From the NCBI GenBank assembly GCA_026018925.1, contig JAKSZU010000009.1:33588583-33652582 (forward strand): DNA of 64,000 nt. Direction: 5' to 3'. Source of the DNA: Tupaia tana (lineage: Eukaryota > Chordata > Mammalia > Scandentia > Tupaiidae). Shown here piece by piece: positions 52,926-63,897 of this stretch (its first letter is position 1; each line of letters starts with the position of its first letter). The notes below the pieces were generated by a model that worked only from the letters and a program-made list of their open reading frames with translations, did no database searches and was not told where the DNA came from. The position numbers were made by a program, and so were the translations under genes.

Positions 52926-53430
52926 CAGGTCGTGGACAGAGGGCCATTCTGAACAAGCATGGTGACCTTCAGACAAGTGCAGAAATGCCATTCTGTGAGC
53001 TTCATTTGCATAGAAATTAAAGCAATTAACATATGAACACGCTAGTTATGTGCTGTTATCCATACTGGGGAGCACTATGAGGTTAAAGGAAGTCACATCT
53101 GTTTATAAGAATCAGCCCCAAAAGATCAGAAAAATCACATGGTGCCAATTGTTCTTGCATCATCAGCCAATTAACATCTGAAAACAACTGGCTTTGCATT
53201 CCATTTCCTCTTCCCCCATTTTCTGTCCTATAAAATAATAAACCTGAGACCAGTTTGGGGTCATAGCTTTCTCCATCAGAGAAGTCGGCCCACGTGATCC
53301 TCGCTTTTCTATACTTGTATGTCTTTGTGTGTTTATTTTTTATTTCTAATCCACAGATTCTCCCACACTTGGAAAATGCGTTCTGCTGAGTGGTTCCCCG
53401 GCAAAGTTGTGCCCAATGTGGGTGCTAGAC
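52926..53430 (+). mobile_element. Endogenous retrovirus fossil: LTR plus start of the leader
   Basis: About 480 bp with LTR organisation: a TATA-type element (tataaaataataaacc near 53231), downstream T-rich and polyadenylation-type sequence, and then a primer-binding-site-like gttgtgcccaatgtgggtgc at about 53406. That resembles the lysine-tRNA site of class II (betaretrovirus-like) ERVs. No gag, pol or env is present; only an LTR and a short leader remain, so it is broken. Divergence suggests moderate age. The left edge is uncertain. Confidence 0.6.
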
Positions 53431-53683
53431 AACTAGATATTGTATACTTCTGATGAAAGTACCTAGCACCACTTATGAAGTCATCTTGCCAAAATACAAA
53501 AACTGAATCTGAATAAGCCCCTAGCTCTACCAGTTTAGTTGAAAGATACTGCTGGGATACAATCAGCCAAATACATAGATAGTGAGGAACTCTACAGGGA
53601 AAACTAACTGATGTTTTCATTAATCAATGCCAATAGAAAAACAAACAGTTAAGGGACCTATAGATGAAAAACATGTGACTTTG

Positions 53684-53957
53684 GGACCAGCAGTTGGCAT
53701 AATGGCTATGTTGCTCCCATGTAGATGCGGTTCAAGTCCTGGACCTGGTGGCTTAAACTCACGCTGGGCACATGTGAGTGCGTGCCCAAGATCCCGAGAA
53801 GAGAACGGAGGAGAAGGGATTGCAGCATGGCCATCCCCCCTGGGGGGTGATTTCTTGCTTTCTGTCTCTCTGTCTGTCTCTCTGGCAAGTGCATGTGCTC
53901 TATAGTAAAAACCTCTCCCCCCCACCCCCCAGAAAAAACAAACAAACAACAACAACT
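53684..53957 (+). mobile_element. tSINE-A in old L1M
   Basis: Flanks catgtgact (about 53672) and cacgtgact (about 53958). The head has lost about 10 bases (tgttgctcccatgtagatgc). Confidence 0.87.
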
Positions 53958-53976
53958 CACGTGACTTAAAAGACTT

Positions 53977-54200
53977 ATCAAGGGCTGGATGGTGGCATAG
54001 TGAGTGGTAAAATGTGAGGTTCTGTGAGGCTGATACACATGGAAAGGTTCCTGGTTCATATCTGGGGATCTCTCTGAGTACACCAGGTATATAAGTGTCT
54101 GTGATTCAGCACTGGATAAAGCAGGGGTGGATTGTACAATCAAGACACTTTTGGGGATGTTGTCTCTTTCTCTCTCTCTCTTTTCTTGCTCGTGGAAAAA
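53977..54200 (+). mobile_element. tSINE-C
   Basis: ggctggatggtggcatagtg, ggttcctggttcatatctgg, CT tract, tgctcgtggaaaaataaaaa. Flanks aaaagactt (53966, 54201). Confidence 0.75.
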
Positions 54201-54227
54201 TAAAAAGACTTTTATAAAACGTATCAG

Positions 54228-54840
54228 GGGTCAGCAGGTATCACAGTGGTTAAGGCACTGGACTTCCACGTGGCCGACTGTGGTTCAAGTCCCAGACCTG
54301 ATGTATGTCTCCACTTAATATATACCAATTGTTGGTACTCTATGGCTGAAACTGAAAGATTAAAGGATATAGAAACATGGAAAATGGTTATGGATACTGG
54401 ATACAGTGTGGGAAGAGGGTTGGAGAAGGAGAGTCTGAGAAAAGACATTAAGGAGAAAAATAGAGAGGCAAGACATTTATGGGACACAGAAATGGATTAA
54501 TATATTTTGATGATAACATGTATAGTATTCTCAACTGGACTGGTGAGAAATGTATTCATGGTGGAAAATTCACTTTACAAACTAAGTGATAGTGATTGAA
54601 TGTATAAAAGAAATTAAAAGAAAAAAATGTAAAAGAAGAATCACACCAGGCATGTGTGTGTGCAAGCCCAAAGTCTCAGGAGGAAAATGGAGGAGAAGGG
54701 ATTGTGGTGTGACCATCCCCCTGGGGGGGGGGTGATTTCTCACTTTCCTTCTGTCTCTCTCTCTCTCTCTCTCTCTCTGTCTTATTCCAGCAAGTGCATG
54801 TAACCTATGGCAAAAACCTAAAGTAAAATAAAAATAGAAG
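54228..54840 (+). mobile_element. tSINE-B interrupted by a LINE-1 3' end
   Basis: Head 54228-54301 (ggttcaagtcccagacctga), then a plus-strand LINE-1 3' end (about 54302-54637: gatatagaaacatggaaaat ... gaatgtataaaagaaattaa), then the SINE body from caccaggcatgtgtgtgtgc to its tail. The C/G palindrome is expanded to ten G at about 54722. Confidence 0.8.
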
Positions 54841-54859
54841 ACATCAACCAATTACGATA

Positions 54860-55224
54860 TAGTAGTCCTCCCTTATCCATGGAAGATATGTCCCAAGACC
54901 TCCAGTGGATGGCTAATATCACAGATAATACCAAATCCTATATATGATATATTTTTTTAAATCTGATAAGCGAGACAGCTTCTCAGTGATAGGTGGGCAG
55001 CATGTACAGCAGGGATACTCTGCCCAAAGTGATTCATGTCCTAGGTGGGACAGAGTGGGATTGAACAGGGTTTCATCAAACTCAGAATGGTACACAATTT
55101 ACAACTTATGAGCTGTTTATTTCTGAATTTTTCCATTTGATATTTTTGGGCAGCAACTGACTACAGACAACTGAAACCATAGAAAGCAAAACCATGAATA
55201 AAGGCGGGGGGGGGGCTATCCTAT
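54860..55224. mobile_element. Tigger/MER2-type DNA transposon remnant
   Basis: Left end tagtcctcccttatccatgg, right part gaatttttccatttgatatt, gactacagacaactgaaacc, gcaaaaccatgaataaaggc. Inserted at a TA in the old L1M. No transposase frame. Confidence 0.75.
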
Positions 55225-56037
55225 GTCCTATGTGGATCTTATTTGGATACTGATGAACAAAAAAGACATGTAAAAATTTATGAAACCATTAGGAATATTT
55301 GAATACTAATTGAATCTTTGATGATAATACAGAATTATTGTTAATATTTTAGATGTGTTAACAGTATTGTAGTTATGCCTTTTCTAAAAATTATTTATTT
55401 ACATTCATTCACTATAATCATTAGAGCCTACAAAATGAGATTTTTCCATGCAGAATACACTGTATATTGGTTCAATCAAGCACATCAACATATGTGTTAT
55501 CAACAGCAAATGATTTTCCATTTCTTGTTTCCTGTATATTTTGTTTTTTTTTCCCATCCTTGATTCCCTATCTCCCACCCTCTGCCATCTCCCACCCTCC
55601 TTCCACACTGTCTCTAGTATCCATGGTTGCTTTCTATGCCTTCCCCCCCATTTTATTGATTCGCTAAAGAACTTAATTAATCTAAATATTTTGAATAGCA
55701 AGTACAGCTGATATATACATATCCATGAACACAAGTCTTATTTTAGGCATAAACCTCAGTGAGTAGAGTGAACATACTATAAAGTAGCACCTAGCTGGGG
55801 CTATATAGCTTACTGTAGTCATCAAATAGGTATTTTTAATGCGTCTTTTTTAATTTCAAGAAAAACAGTTTTAGAGGGTATTTTTTTTCTCCTGAAACTT
55901 TTTTAAAAAATTAATTAATTTACATTCATCCCCTAAGCATCATCACGGCATACAAAATGTGGTTTCCCATCCAGAATATACTGCATAGTAGCTTAATCAT
56001 GCATGTTATCGTCAATAATTTTCCATTTCTAGTTTCA

Positions 56038-56102
56038 TATATATATATATACATATATATATGAAACTATACACACACACACACACACACATTTATATAT
56101 AT
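56038..56102. repeat. (TA)n/(CA)n microsatellite
   Basis: TA units, atgaaact, then about 10 CA units, inside the HAL1-a 3' region. Absent from the copy at 6642-9441, so it arose after insertion. Confidence 0.85.
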
Positions 56103-56616
56103 TTACCCCTATGTCTGACCCTCTGCCCTTTCCCATCTTCTTCTCACACTATCTATGATGTCTACAGTTATCTTCCATTACTTTTCCCCTCACATTTTAT
56201 TGATCACATGATTTCTTAAATAATCTAACTACTTTCAATAACAAGTTCAGCTGTTAATTTCAAGAAAAGTAGTTTTGAAATGGTAAGGGACTTTGCTTGC
56301 AACTTAAAGCTAGTAAACAGGTTAGTATTCTATTCAAATAGTAGGTACATGAACCTATCGACAGTTCAAGACAGGACAAAAGCTCTTAAAACCGGACAAC
56401 AAAGCCTAGAAGAAAAGCAGCAATATTTTAGTCAAAAGTCACAGAATGCTATTTCATCAGTTCAGTCTCATGTACTTAATCTATCTTCTGTTGTGGTTCG
56501 ATCTTCCCGATTGAATTCTGGGATATAATATTTAAATCCAGACTTGTCCCTATGATTAAGTTGGCCATTTTCTTAGTATTTGAACTGTTATTTCTGTGTG
56601 TCTGCATTTAAGTTTC

Positions 56617-57601
56617 CTAATATAGCACTCCCTTGAGAACTTCTTGGAGATCTGGTCTGGTGCTGGTAAATTCTTTCAGGTTATGTTTATCTGAGAATGT
56701 TCTTGCCTTTTCTTCCCATATGAAGGATAATCTTGCCGGGTACAGTATTCTTGGCTGAAATTGCTTTTCCCTTAACACTTTGAATATATTTTCCCATTCT
56801 TTCCTCACTTGCATTGTTTCTGATGAGAGGTCTGCTGTTAGCCTGATGGGATATCCTTTGTAGGTAACTTGATGTTTCTCTCTTGCAAATCTTAGTATCT
56901 TGTCTTTGTCTGTGGTTTTGGTCAGTCTGGCTATAATGTGTCTTGGCGAAGAGCTCCTTGGGTTGATTCTATTTGGAGTCCTTTGTATTTCTTGGGACTG
57001 GATCTTTGAGTGCCTCTCTAGGTTTGGAAAGTTTTCTTGCAGGATTTCATGGAATAGATTATCAATGCCCTTATGAGTCTCTTCACCTTCTGGGATGCCA
57101 ATTATCTGGATGTTTGGATGTTTGATAGTATCTAGTACTTCTTGTATATTATTCTCATTTTTTTTGGCAATTTTCTCAGTCTTCATGGTGGATTTTTCTA
57201 GGCCAGCAATTTTTCTTCTACACCTGAGATTCGATTTTCTGTATGATCTAGTCTGCTTTTAATACTTTCAAGGGAGATTTTGACTTCCTGTATTATAGCC
57301 TTCATCTCTAAAAGTTCCATTTGATTCTTTTGTAAAGTGTGTAATTCCTCTCTTAGATCTTGCAAGAATTTCCTCACCTCCTGGAACTTGTCAGCTCCTT
57401 TCTCTTCTGCAGTTCATTGTATCTCTTCTCTTCCATCTCTGTTAGCTTTACCATTATGAATGTTCTAAATTCTTTATCAGATATTTCCATGATTTCCATT
57501 TAACTGTCTGTGGATGAAGAGGAGCTATTCTTTTCCCTTGGAGGAGAGGTATTTTGTTGCTTTCCCATATTTCTTGTGGTCCTGAGGTGATTTCTAGTCA
57601 T
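56617..57601 (-). pseudogene. HAL1-a ORF1, broken
   Basis: The ATG at 57601 gives MTRNHLRTTRNMGKQQNTSP, then an early stop in the Ser-rich region. The rest of the coiled coil is frame-shifted. From MKTEKIAKKNENNIQEVLDT the RRM and C-terminal domain run 189 codons without a stop (IQIIGIPEGEETHKGIDNLF ... RPDLQEVLKGVLY). About 90% alike by eye to the intact ORF1 at 7659-8660. Confidence 0.9.
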
Positions 57602-57771
57602 CTGATGGATGGTGTGTTCGCTCCCAAACTTGAAGTTCAATCTGAGCATCCAGGAGTGTGCAGAAAAGGAAACAGAGAGAGAGAGAGCAACAACAGCAAT
57701 GACAACAACCAAGAAATAGAGAAAAAGAGAAAAAAATTTAAAAATTTATTTCAAAAAAAAGCAAAAAGTAG

Positions 57772-58357
57772 AAAACCACGCAGCGCACTTGTGCACCACG
57801 TGACATCACTAATTCTCAGAAGCCACAAAGGTGTCTTCTTCTGAAGGCCTGTCCCATTGCCTCTCCTGGGTTGGGAGGGGGAGAAGGGGTTATTAACAAA
57901 ATAAAGGGAAAGGAGGGGCTGAAAGCCAAGAAAATGCTTTACCTTAAAAAATTTTTAAAAGGGGGGACCAGCAGGTGGCATGGTAGTTAAGGACGTTGGA
58001 CTCCCACATGGCTGACCGCGGTTCAAGTTCCAGACCTGGTGGCTTGCTTTCTCTCTCTCTCTCTTTCTTGCTCACTCTGTCTCTCCTTGGTCAAATTAAA
58101 ATAAATAAAGTTAAATAAAATAATTCTTTAAAAAATTTTTTTAGAGGGAAATTATGAAAAAACCCAAGAAGACAGAGATAGAGATAGAGAGAGACAGAGA
58201 CAGAGACAGAAGGCTTGAAAGCTTCCTACCACTCAAGTTTGTGGGTTGTAGGCTGAATTATCAGTGGAAAATCTTCATTTCTCTTATTTCACTGAAATCA
58301 CTAGTTCTCAGGAGCCATGAAGGTGTCTTCTTCTTAAGGCCTGTCCCCTTGTCCCTC
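57772..58357 (-). promoter_or_regulatory. HAL1-a second copy 5' units
   Basis: gacatcactaattctcagaa (57802) and gaaatcactagttctcagga (58293) begin two units. Subtracting the 170-bp SINE between them leaves about 320 bases, the spacing (317) seen in the copy at 6642-9441. Confidence 0.72.
57963..58135 (+). mobile_element. tSINE-S in HAL1-a 5' region
   Basis: Head gggaccagcaggtggcatgg, CT tract and ttggtcaaattaaaataaat tail. Flanks ttaaaaaattttt (about 57946, 58128). Confidence 0.86.
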
Positions 58358-58615
58358 TAGTTATGCCTTTTTAAAGGGCATTTCAATTTAGAGAAATGTG
58401 GAAGTATTTATGAATGAAAAAATATATGTAGGGCTTGTGTCTAAATATTCAGTGGAAGATAAATGAATGTGGGTATGTGTGCAACAAGATTAACCTTGAA
58501 TTGATAGTTGTTCAGGCTGGGTGATCAAGTATACAGGGGTCTTGAGACTACTGCCTAACTTTTGGGTATGTTTGAATTTTTCATGAAATGATGAAAATAA
58601 AAAAGCTGAGGGTGG

Positions 58616-58820
58616 CAAAGTCAGAAAACCTGGATTTGTATTCTACTGTAACTCTGTGACCTGGAATAAGTTATTTAACTTCTCTGTGCTTCTGTTTCCT
58701 CATTTAAAAAAGTGGTCCCTACATCATAGACTTCTGATGAGGATTCTATGACATAATTTCATAAAGCCCTCAAACACTCCTTGGCCCAGAGTCCACACTC
58801 AATAAAGGGTAGCTCTTGTT
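58616..58820 (+). mobile_element. MIR, plus strand
   Basis: actctgtgacctggaataag, ttatttaacttctctgtgct and gtttcctcatttaaaaaagt are the MIR core. Confidence 0.8.
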
Positions 58821-59045
58821 ACCATGATTGAGTGATTGATTTTGATGGGCCTTTCTCAAGAAGCTGGTCATTGATGAATACTGCCATAGTATCTGCCAAA
58901 TGCTTCTAGCCTGTAAGTAATAACAGAGATACTCCTAGAACCACTGCTTTCTAGCGTAAAAGACCAGTTCTTTCAGTAGGGCAAACCAGTCAACACTTGA
59001 GATCCCAGGGATGCTGTTCCCTGATAGTATCAAAAGCAACTATGG
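58821..59045. other. Nothing recognised
   Basis: Short unassigned stretch between MIR and a SINE. Confidence 0.4.
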
Positions 59046-59298
59046 GGACCAGCAGATAGTATAATGGTTATGTTACTGGACTCCCACAGTCAACTGCAGT
59101 TCAAGTCTGGACCTGGCAGCTTAAAAACTCACATGAGGCGCATGTGCATTTGTGCCCAAAATCCTGAGAGGAGAATGGAGGAGAGGAATTACGGCATGGT
59201 CATCCCCCCTGGGGGGGGGTGATATCTCACTTTCTGTCTCTCTCTGGCTCTCTGGGGAATGCACATGCCCTATAGTAAAAGCCTCTCTTAAAAAAAAA
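59046..59298 (+). mobile_element. tSINE-A/B
   Basis: Flanked by aagcaactatg at about 59034-59044 and 59300-59310. Palindrome with nine G. Confidence 0.88.
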
Positions 59299-59383
59299 TA
59301 AGCAACTATGACCTGAAGAGTGAATGTAACTTGTGCCTGACAGGTTGAGCCATATTTAGGACCAGAGGGATGATATCTAGTTC

Positions 59384-59390
<7 letters not shown>

Positions 59391-59442
<52 letters not shown>
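59391..59442. repeat. (GA)26 microsatellite
   Basis: About 26 uninterrupted GA units, not next to a recognisable SINE tract. Confidence 0.93.
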
Positions 59443-59444
<2 letters not shown>

Positions 59445-59918
59445 TTACAAAGCAAGAAGTTATAAAATAGAGTGTGAAGCAGAGAAAGGTGAAATCATCA
59501 GGATCTAATTCGTACATCAGGTGGAGTATCAGAAACTCCATTCTCTTTGGTGCTGGTAGTGGGTCAGCCAGTTTAAAGTGACAGATCTATTTGGAACCTT
59601 GTAAATGAATTCTAAAGTATTTCCACAGGTGCCTAAGTTCATCTATTTGTGTGATCTTGTTCAGAGAACCACTACTTATCTTGCTCAAAACTTGGTCAGG
59701 GAAGTTGTTACCATCTACTTAAGCCTGAAAGACTGCTGTAAACCTATTACATGCTCTACCAAAACATACCTTTTCTATATCTTATTCTTCCATATTCTTG
59801 CTCTCTGCTAGCTAATCTGTTAAGTTCCATCAAATATTAGTAACTGGTAATCCATTAATGCCATGTCTGTCAGAAATACTTGCATGTTAACATGAAATCT
59901 CAAAAGATAAAAGGCCTT
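59443..59918. other. Nothing recognised
   Basis: A 68-codon frame (59605-59811) has no known motif. No repeat family seen. Confidence 0.4.
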
Positions 59919-60170
59919 GGGCTAGCTCCATAGCCTATCAGTTAAGGGAGCCAGATCCCACATGACTGACCGTAGTTTGAATTCCCAGCCCCAGCAGCTT
60001 AAAAAACACACCAGGCATGTGTGCATGTATGCCCCAGTCCTGAGAGGATGAAGAAATGAGGAAGGAATTGTGGCATGACCAAGTCCCAGTGGGGTATCCT
60101 TTCTCTCTCCATCTGTCTCTCTGTCTTTCTCTGGAGAGCACACACTCTCTGCCAATGGGGGAAAAGAAAA
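59919..60170 (+). mobile_element. tSINE-D
   Basis: Head gggctagctccatagcctat; body gaggatgaagaaatgaggaa; CT tract; end ctctgccaatgggggaaaag. Confidence 0.82.
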
Positions 60171-60184
60171 ACATAGAATGGGTC

Positions 60185-60520
60185 AAGAATAATTATTCCT
60201 AATGGAATTTTGGGCATGGCGACAGTCCAGGTGGGAAAAAATATCTGAGGGTTGAAGACCATTCTACATCTTACACCCTACCTTGTTTAGGATTAATGTC
60301 CAAGCAGTGGAAATGCTGTGAACAACAGGGGCTAGGGTGGTTAGTTATTCCAGTTTCCTGGGAATAATGGGGTTCCTGGGACAGTGTACTTCTCTGGGAA
60401 AGTTCTGGTCAAAGCAAAATTGAGTTGGTCACCCTAAATGGCAAAAATAGGGCCCAAATGCAATAGATCAACTTGTGTCACGTACAGTGGTGATTTTCCT
60501 TGGCCCCTCAGCCTGAAGAC
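60185..60520. other. Nothing recognised
   Basis: No gene or repeat family that I can support. Confidence 0.4.
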
Positions 60521-60536
60521 ATCTCTGTAAAAGTTT

Positions 60537-60786
60537 TTTGTTTGTTTTTGTTTTGAGAAAGATTTTTGCTATAGAGTATATGTACTCACTGGAGAGACAA
60601 AGTAAGAAATCACTACCTCGGGGGGATAGTCACACTGCAATCCCTTCTCTTTCATTCTCCTCTTGGGATTTTGGGCATACACACACACATGCTCAGTGTG
60701 AGTTTCAGGTCACCAGGTCTGGGACTCGAATCACGGTCAGCCATGTGGGAGTCCAGTGCCTTAACTACTATGCCACCTGCTGGCTC
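60537..60786 (-). mobile_element. tSINE-B, minus strand
   Basis: Flanked by ctctgtaaaagttt at about 60523-60536 and 60787-60800 (exact). Confidence 0.9.
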
Positions 60787-60819
60787 CTCTGTAAAAGTTT
60801 CTAAAGTGTATTTATTTCT

Positions 60820-61065
60820 GGGCCAGCCCCATAACCTAATGGTTAAGGGAGCCAGATTCCACACGACCAACCATGGATTGAATCCTGGCCTTGGTCGCTT
60901 GAAAAATGCACCAGGTATGTGTGTGTACATGTACCCCAAATCCCAACAGGATAGTGAAATGGAGGAGAAAGATTGCAATGTGACCACACTCCACTGAGGT
61001 TTGCTTTCTCCTCTCTCTCTCTGTCTCTCTGGTAAGTGCACATGCCTTGTGCCATTAAAATTTAT
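60820..61065 (+). mobile_element. tSINE-D
   Basis: Head gggccagccccataacctaa; ends ccttgtgccattaaaattta. Flanking tttatt motifs (60809, 61062). Confidence 0.82.
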
Positions 61066-61225
61066 TTATTCTGAGAGAGAGAGAGAAAGAGAGCAGCATA
61101 CTCAATAGGATTTCTAACTCCAGCCAGCCAGGATCACAGGCACATGGATTGAACTCCTGATCTCCCATATGAATCCAAGGTTGCTGAGTGGTGCACTACT
61201 GCTGTGTCACCAGAGCTGGTCCACC
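61066..61225 (-). mobile_element. tSINE-C, minus strand, shortened
   Basis: Reversed GA tract, ccagccagccaggatcacag, head end gctgtgtcaccagagctggt. Confidence 0.62.
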
Positions 61226-61560
61226 TTTGCAAAAGTTTTATGGGGAGTTCTCACAGGAGAATAGCTTAGGGCCTGGGGTGGGGTTGAAGTAAAAGACTCA
61301 CTGATATTTCATGTGTGACACCTTGTCTTTTAACTTAGGAAAAAGATCTGGATTTCTCCTCTTTTATTTCTTAAAACTCCCAGCACAGTGCTGGGAAGCA
61401 GCCCTTTATATAGTGGTCAAGTTTTGCAGAGATATCGCTGTAGCCCTTTTCGTCTATATCTACACAATAGTTGTTGGGAGACTGATCAACTATTTGTTTA
61501 TGTCTTCCCTTCCAAATGCAGGGACAGTTTGGGCATGACGGGGAAATAAGCATTATACTT
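61226..61560. other. Nothing recognised
   Basis: A 75-codon frame (61311-61538) lacks known motifs. No repeat family seen. Confidence 0.4.
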
Positions 61561-61569
61561 ATCTTCTTG

Positions 61570-61792
61570 CTATTGGGTTGTCTGAAAGAGACAGAGACAG
61601 AAAGTGAGAAATCACCTCTTGGCGGGGGGATGGCCACTCCACAATACCTTCTCCTCCATTCTTCTTTCTTGATTTTGGGCACACACGCACACATGCCCAA
61701 AGTGAATTTTAAGCCACCAGATCCAGGACTCGAACTGTGGTTGACTACGTGGAAGTTTGGCAACGTAACCATTATGTCATCTGCTGGTCCCA
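61570..61792 (-). mobile_element. tSINE-A/B, minus strand, 3'-shortened
   Basis: No poly(A); starts near gggttgtctgaaagagacag. Body and head complete to atctgctggtcccaag. Confidence 0.78.
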
Positions 61793-61971
61793 AGAACGGT
61801 TTCTTAACTTCAGTTCTTGGCAAGTTGAATTTGGAAGGAGTCCTGCAGACCAGTGATAAATGTAGGAAGCTGGTGTAAACCTGCATAACAGTATCTAGGA
61901 AGCTAAACACCAGAGTAGACTTGAGGCCTTCTAAGAATGGTAAGAGCAGCATAAAAAACTTTCAAGGGTTG

Positions 61972-62237
61972 GGACCGGCAGTTAGCGTAATGGCTATGTC
62001 GCTGGACTCCCACGTAGTCGACCGCGGTTCGTGTCCCGGACCCGGTGGCTTAAACTCATGCTGGGCGCATATGCGTGCGTGCCCAAGATCCCGAGAGGAG
62101 AGTGGAGGAGAAGGGATTGCAGCGTGGCCATCCCCCCTGGGGGGTGATTTCTCGCTTTCTGTCTCTCTGTCTCTCTCTGTCTGTTTGGCGAGCGCATGCG
62201 CCCTATAGCAAAAACCTCTCAAAAAAAAAAAAAAAAA
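61972..62237 (+). mobile_element. tSINE-A, young
   Basis: Near-consensus with A19 tail. Flanks aactttcaaggg (61958) and aactctcagggg (62238) fit a decayed duplication. Confidence 0.9.
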
Positions 62238-62243
62238 ACTCTC

Positions 62244-62465
62244 AGGGGTCAGACAGTGGTGCAGTGGTAAAATGCAACATTCTACTATGTTGACTCACAT
62301 GGGAAGGTTCCAGGTTTGCATCAGATCTCCCTGAGTTCTCTAGGTGCGTGCATGCTTATGATCCAGGGCTGGTTGAACTTGAGCTCAATCACCGCATCAA
62401 GACCTTGTTGAGGATGCTGTCTTTCTCTCTTGCTCATGAAAAAATTAAATACATAAACTTTAAAA
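62244..62465 (+). mobile_element. tSINE-C
   Basis: Head ggggtcagacagtggtgcag; ggaaggttccaggtttgcat; ctcttgctcatgaaaaaatt tail. Best preserved member of type C in the window. Confidence 0.8.
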
Positions 62466-62475
62466 AAAGGAGTTG

Positions 62476-62640
62476 AGCTACTGGACTAGTGGCTTAAAAG
62501 GCAAACTGGGTGTGTGTGCATGTGTGCCCAAAATCCTGAGAGAAGAAAGGAAGAGAAGAGATTGTGGCATAGCCATCCCCTCTGCAGGCTCATTTCTCAC
62601 TTTCCCTTTCTTTTTCTTTGTTACAAGTTGTGCCAGCTGC
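62476..62640 (+). mobile_element. tSINE-B fragment
   Basis: Starts late in the head (gagctactggactagtggct), body present, CT tract merges into other sequence. Confidence 0.68.
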
Positions 62641-62714
62641 CCCAATCGTTCCTCAGATCCTATCTCTCTCTTTTATTAAAAGAATTAGTATTTATTTGAT
62701 TTTATTTATCATTA

Positions 62715-62866
62715 CTATTATTTTTTTAATTCACTACAGGGCATATGTGCTCACCAGAGAGAGAGAGAGAGAGAGAAAATGTTAAAGCAAGCCACTATGG
62801 GACTCCACCTATGGTCTGCCATGTGGGAGTCCACTACCTTAACCACCAAGCTACCTGCCAGCCCCT
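62715..62866 (-). mobile_element. tSINE-S-like, minus strand
   Basis: GA tract joined directly to the reversed head (cctatggtctgccatgtggg ... accaagctacctgccagccc), i.e. no GC-rich body. Confidence 0.75.
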
Positions 62867-63197
62867 TCCCTCTCTCTTTCTCTGTCTCTCTCTAGCAAGT
62901 GGATGCAAATTCAAAAAAAGAAAGAACTTGAAGTTATGTTGAAAGCACAAAAACACAAAGACAATCAAGAAGGGATACAACTGACAATGACATACTGATG
63001 GATGATAAAGAGAGAACTTCCGTGTACTCACTTTGTACATATATGTATTTTCAGTCAAGGAGAAATTTCATACTAAAAAGTCTAACCCAATGCCTCCAAA
63101 CTCTAAAGTGTTCACGCATCACTTAGATATTTTGTTAATATGAGATTTTGATTTGGTAGGTCCAGGTGGGCCCCAAGAATTTGCACTTCTTTTATCT

Positions 63198-63453
63198 TTT
63201 TCTTTCTTGTTTTAGAGAGATTTTTGCTATGGGGCACATGTGCTCACTGGAGAGACAGAGAGACAGAAAGCGAGAAATCACCCCCCAGGGGGGATGGCCA
63301 CACCACAATCCCTTCTCCTCCATTCTCCTCTCAAGATGTCCAGCATGCATGCACAGGCACCCAGCGTGAGTTTTAAGCCACTGGGTCTGGGACTCATAGT
63401 GGTTGACTATGTGAGAGTCTAGCGATGTAACCATTATGTCATTTGCTGGTCCC
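63198..63453 (-). mobile_element. tSINE-A/B, minus strand
   Basis: Flanked by cacttcttttatc at about 63184-63196 and 63454-63466 (exact). Confidence 0.9.
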
Positions 63454-63469
63454 CACTTCTTTTATCCTT

Positions 63470-63671
63470 TAAAGTTTATTTATTTATTGAGAGAGTGTGA
63501 CTGATGCTCTCAACAGAGTCTTCACAGTGCAATCCACTCCTGATCTCCACCGGCCTGGTTAAGGGGCACATGTGCATGCTCTTGGAATTCTCAGGGAAGT
63601 CCCAGGACAGAAACCCAAGACCTTTCCCATTTGGGTTCAGTTGCATTACTGCTGTATCAACACTTAGCCCC
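63470..63671 (-). mobile_element. tSINE-C, minus strand
   Basis: gtttatttatttattgagag, body, head end actgctgtatcaacacttag. Its outer flanks gaatttgcacttctt (63178) and gaatttgtacttctt (63673) enclose the neighbouring tSINE too, so that one inserted into this element's tail. Confidence 0.78.
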
Positions 63672-63897
63672 TGAATTTGTACTTCTTACACGTGTCAGGT
63701 AACGCTGTTGCTGATGCTGATCCCTGAGCTACACTTAGAACAGCAAGAGTTTAGAACAAACATTAGTAAAGGAAGAAGAGTCTAGGGTAGGTACAATAAT
63801 TTTCAAGACTACCTTATTACCTTAGCCAGTTTCAAGTCTCTGGTGTGAACAAATTACATCTCAGAATATTGGAATAATTTGAAAGTGAGATTTCTGG

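Larger units (their letters stand above)
55384..58357 (-). mobile_element. HAL1-a, second near-full-length copy
   Basis: Flanked by tagttatgcctttt at 55370-55383 and 58358-58371 (exact 14 bp). Minus-strand order: 5' units (58357-57772) with a tSINE-S inside, broken ORF1 (57601-56617), linker, double 3' module, shared 3' end (ttatttacattcattcacta). Same architecture as 6642-9441 but with more changes. No ORF2. Confidence 0.9.
53440..58615 (+). mobile_element. Ancient L1M 3' UTR split by at least six insertions
   Basis: Pieces read in L1M order: catcttgccaaaatacaaaa (53482), aagggacctatagatgaaaa (53640), a gacttaaaagacttatca piece (about 53961), gacatcaaccaattacgata (about 54840), tgtggatcttatttggatac (55230), ggaatatttgaatactaatt, gtattgtagttatgcc (55363), then gcatttcaatttagagaaat (58380) and a 3' end near gaatttttcatgaaatgatg. 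Between them lie a tSINE-A, a tSINE-C, a tSINE-B with LINE tail, a Tigger and a HAL1-a. Confidence 0.72.
63085..63760 (-). mobile_element. MER5A-type hAT remnant, split by SINEs
   Basis: cacgcatcacttagatattt, tttggtaggtccaggtgggc and ccaagaatttgcacttcttt before the SINEs, then aggtaacgctgttgctgatg and gatccctgagctacacttag after them, follow MER5A antisense order. Confidence 0.72.

Noticed and set aside
61994-62293. Arg/Pro-rich frames recurring in many places (e.g. GDFSLSVSLSLSV, HPPGGMATPQSLLLHSPLGIL)
   Set aside because: These are translations of the tSINE body and CT tract in different frames, not a protein family.
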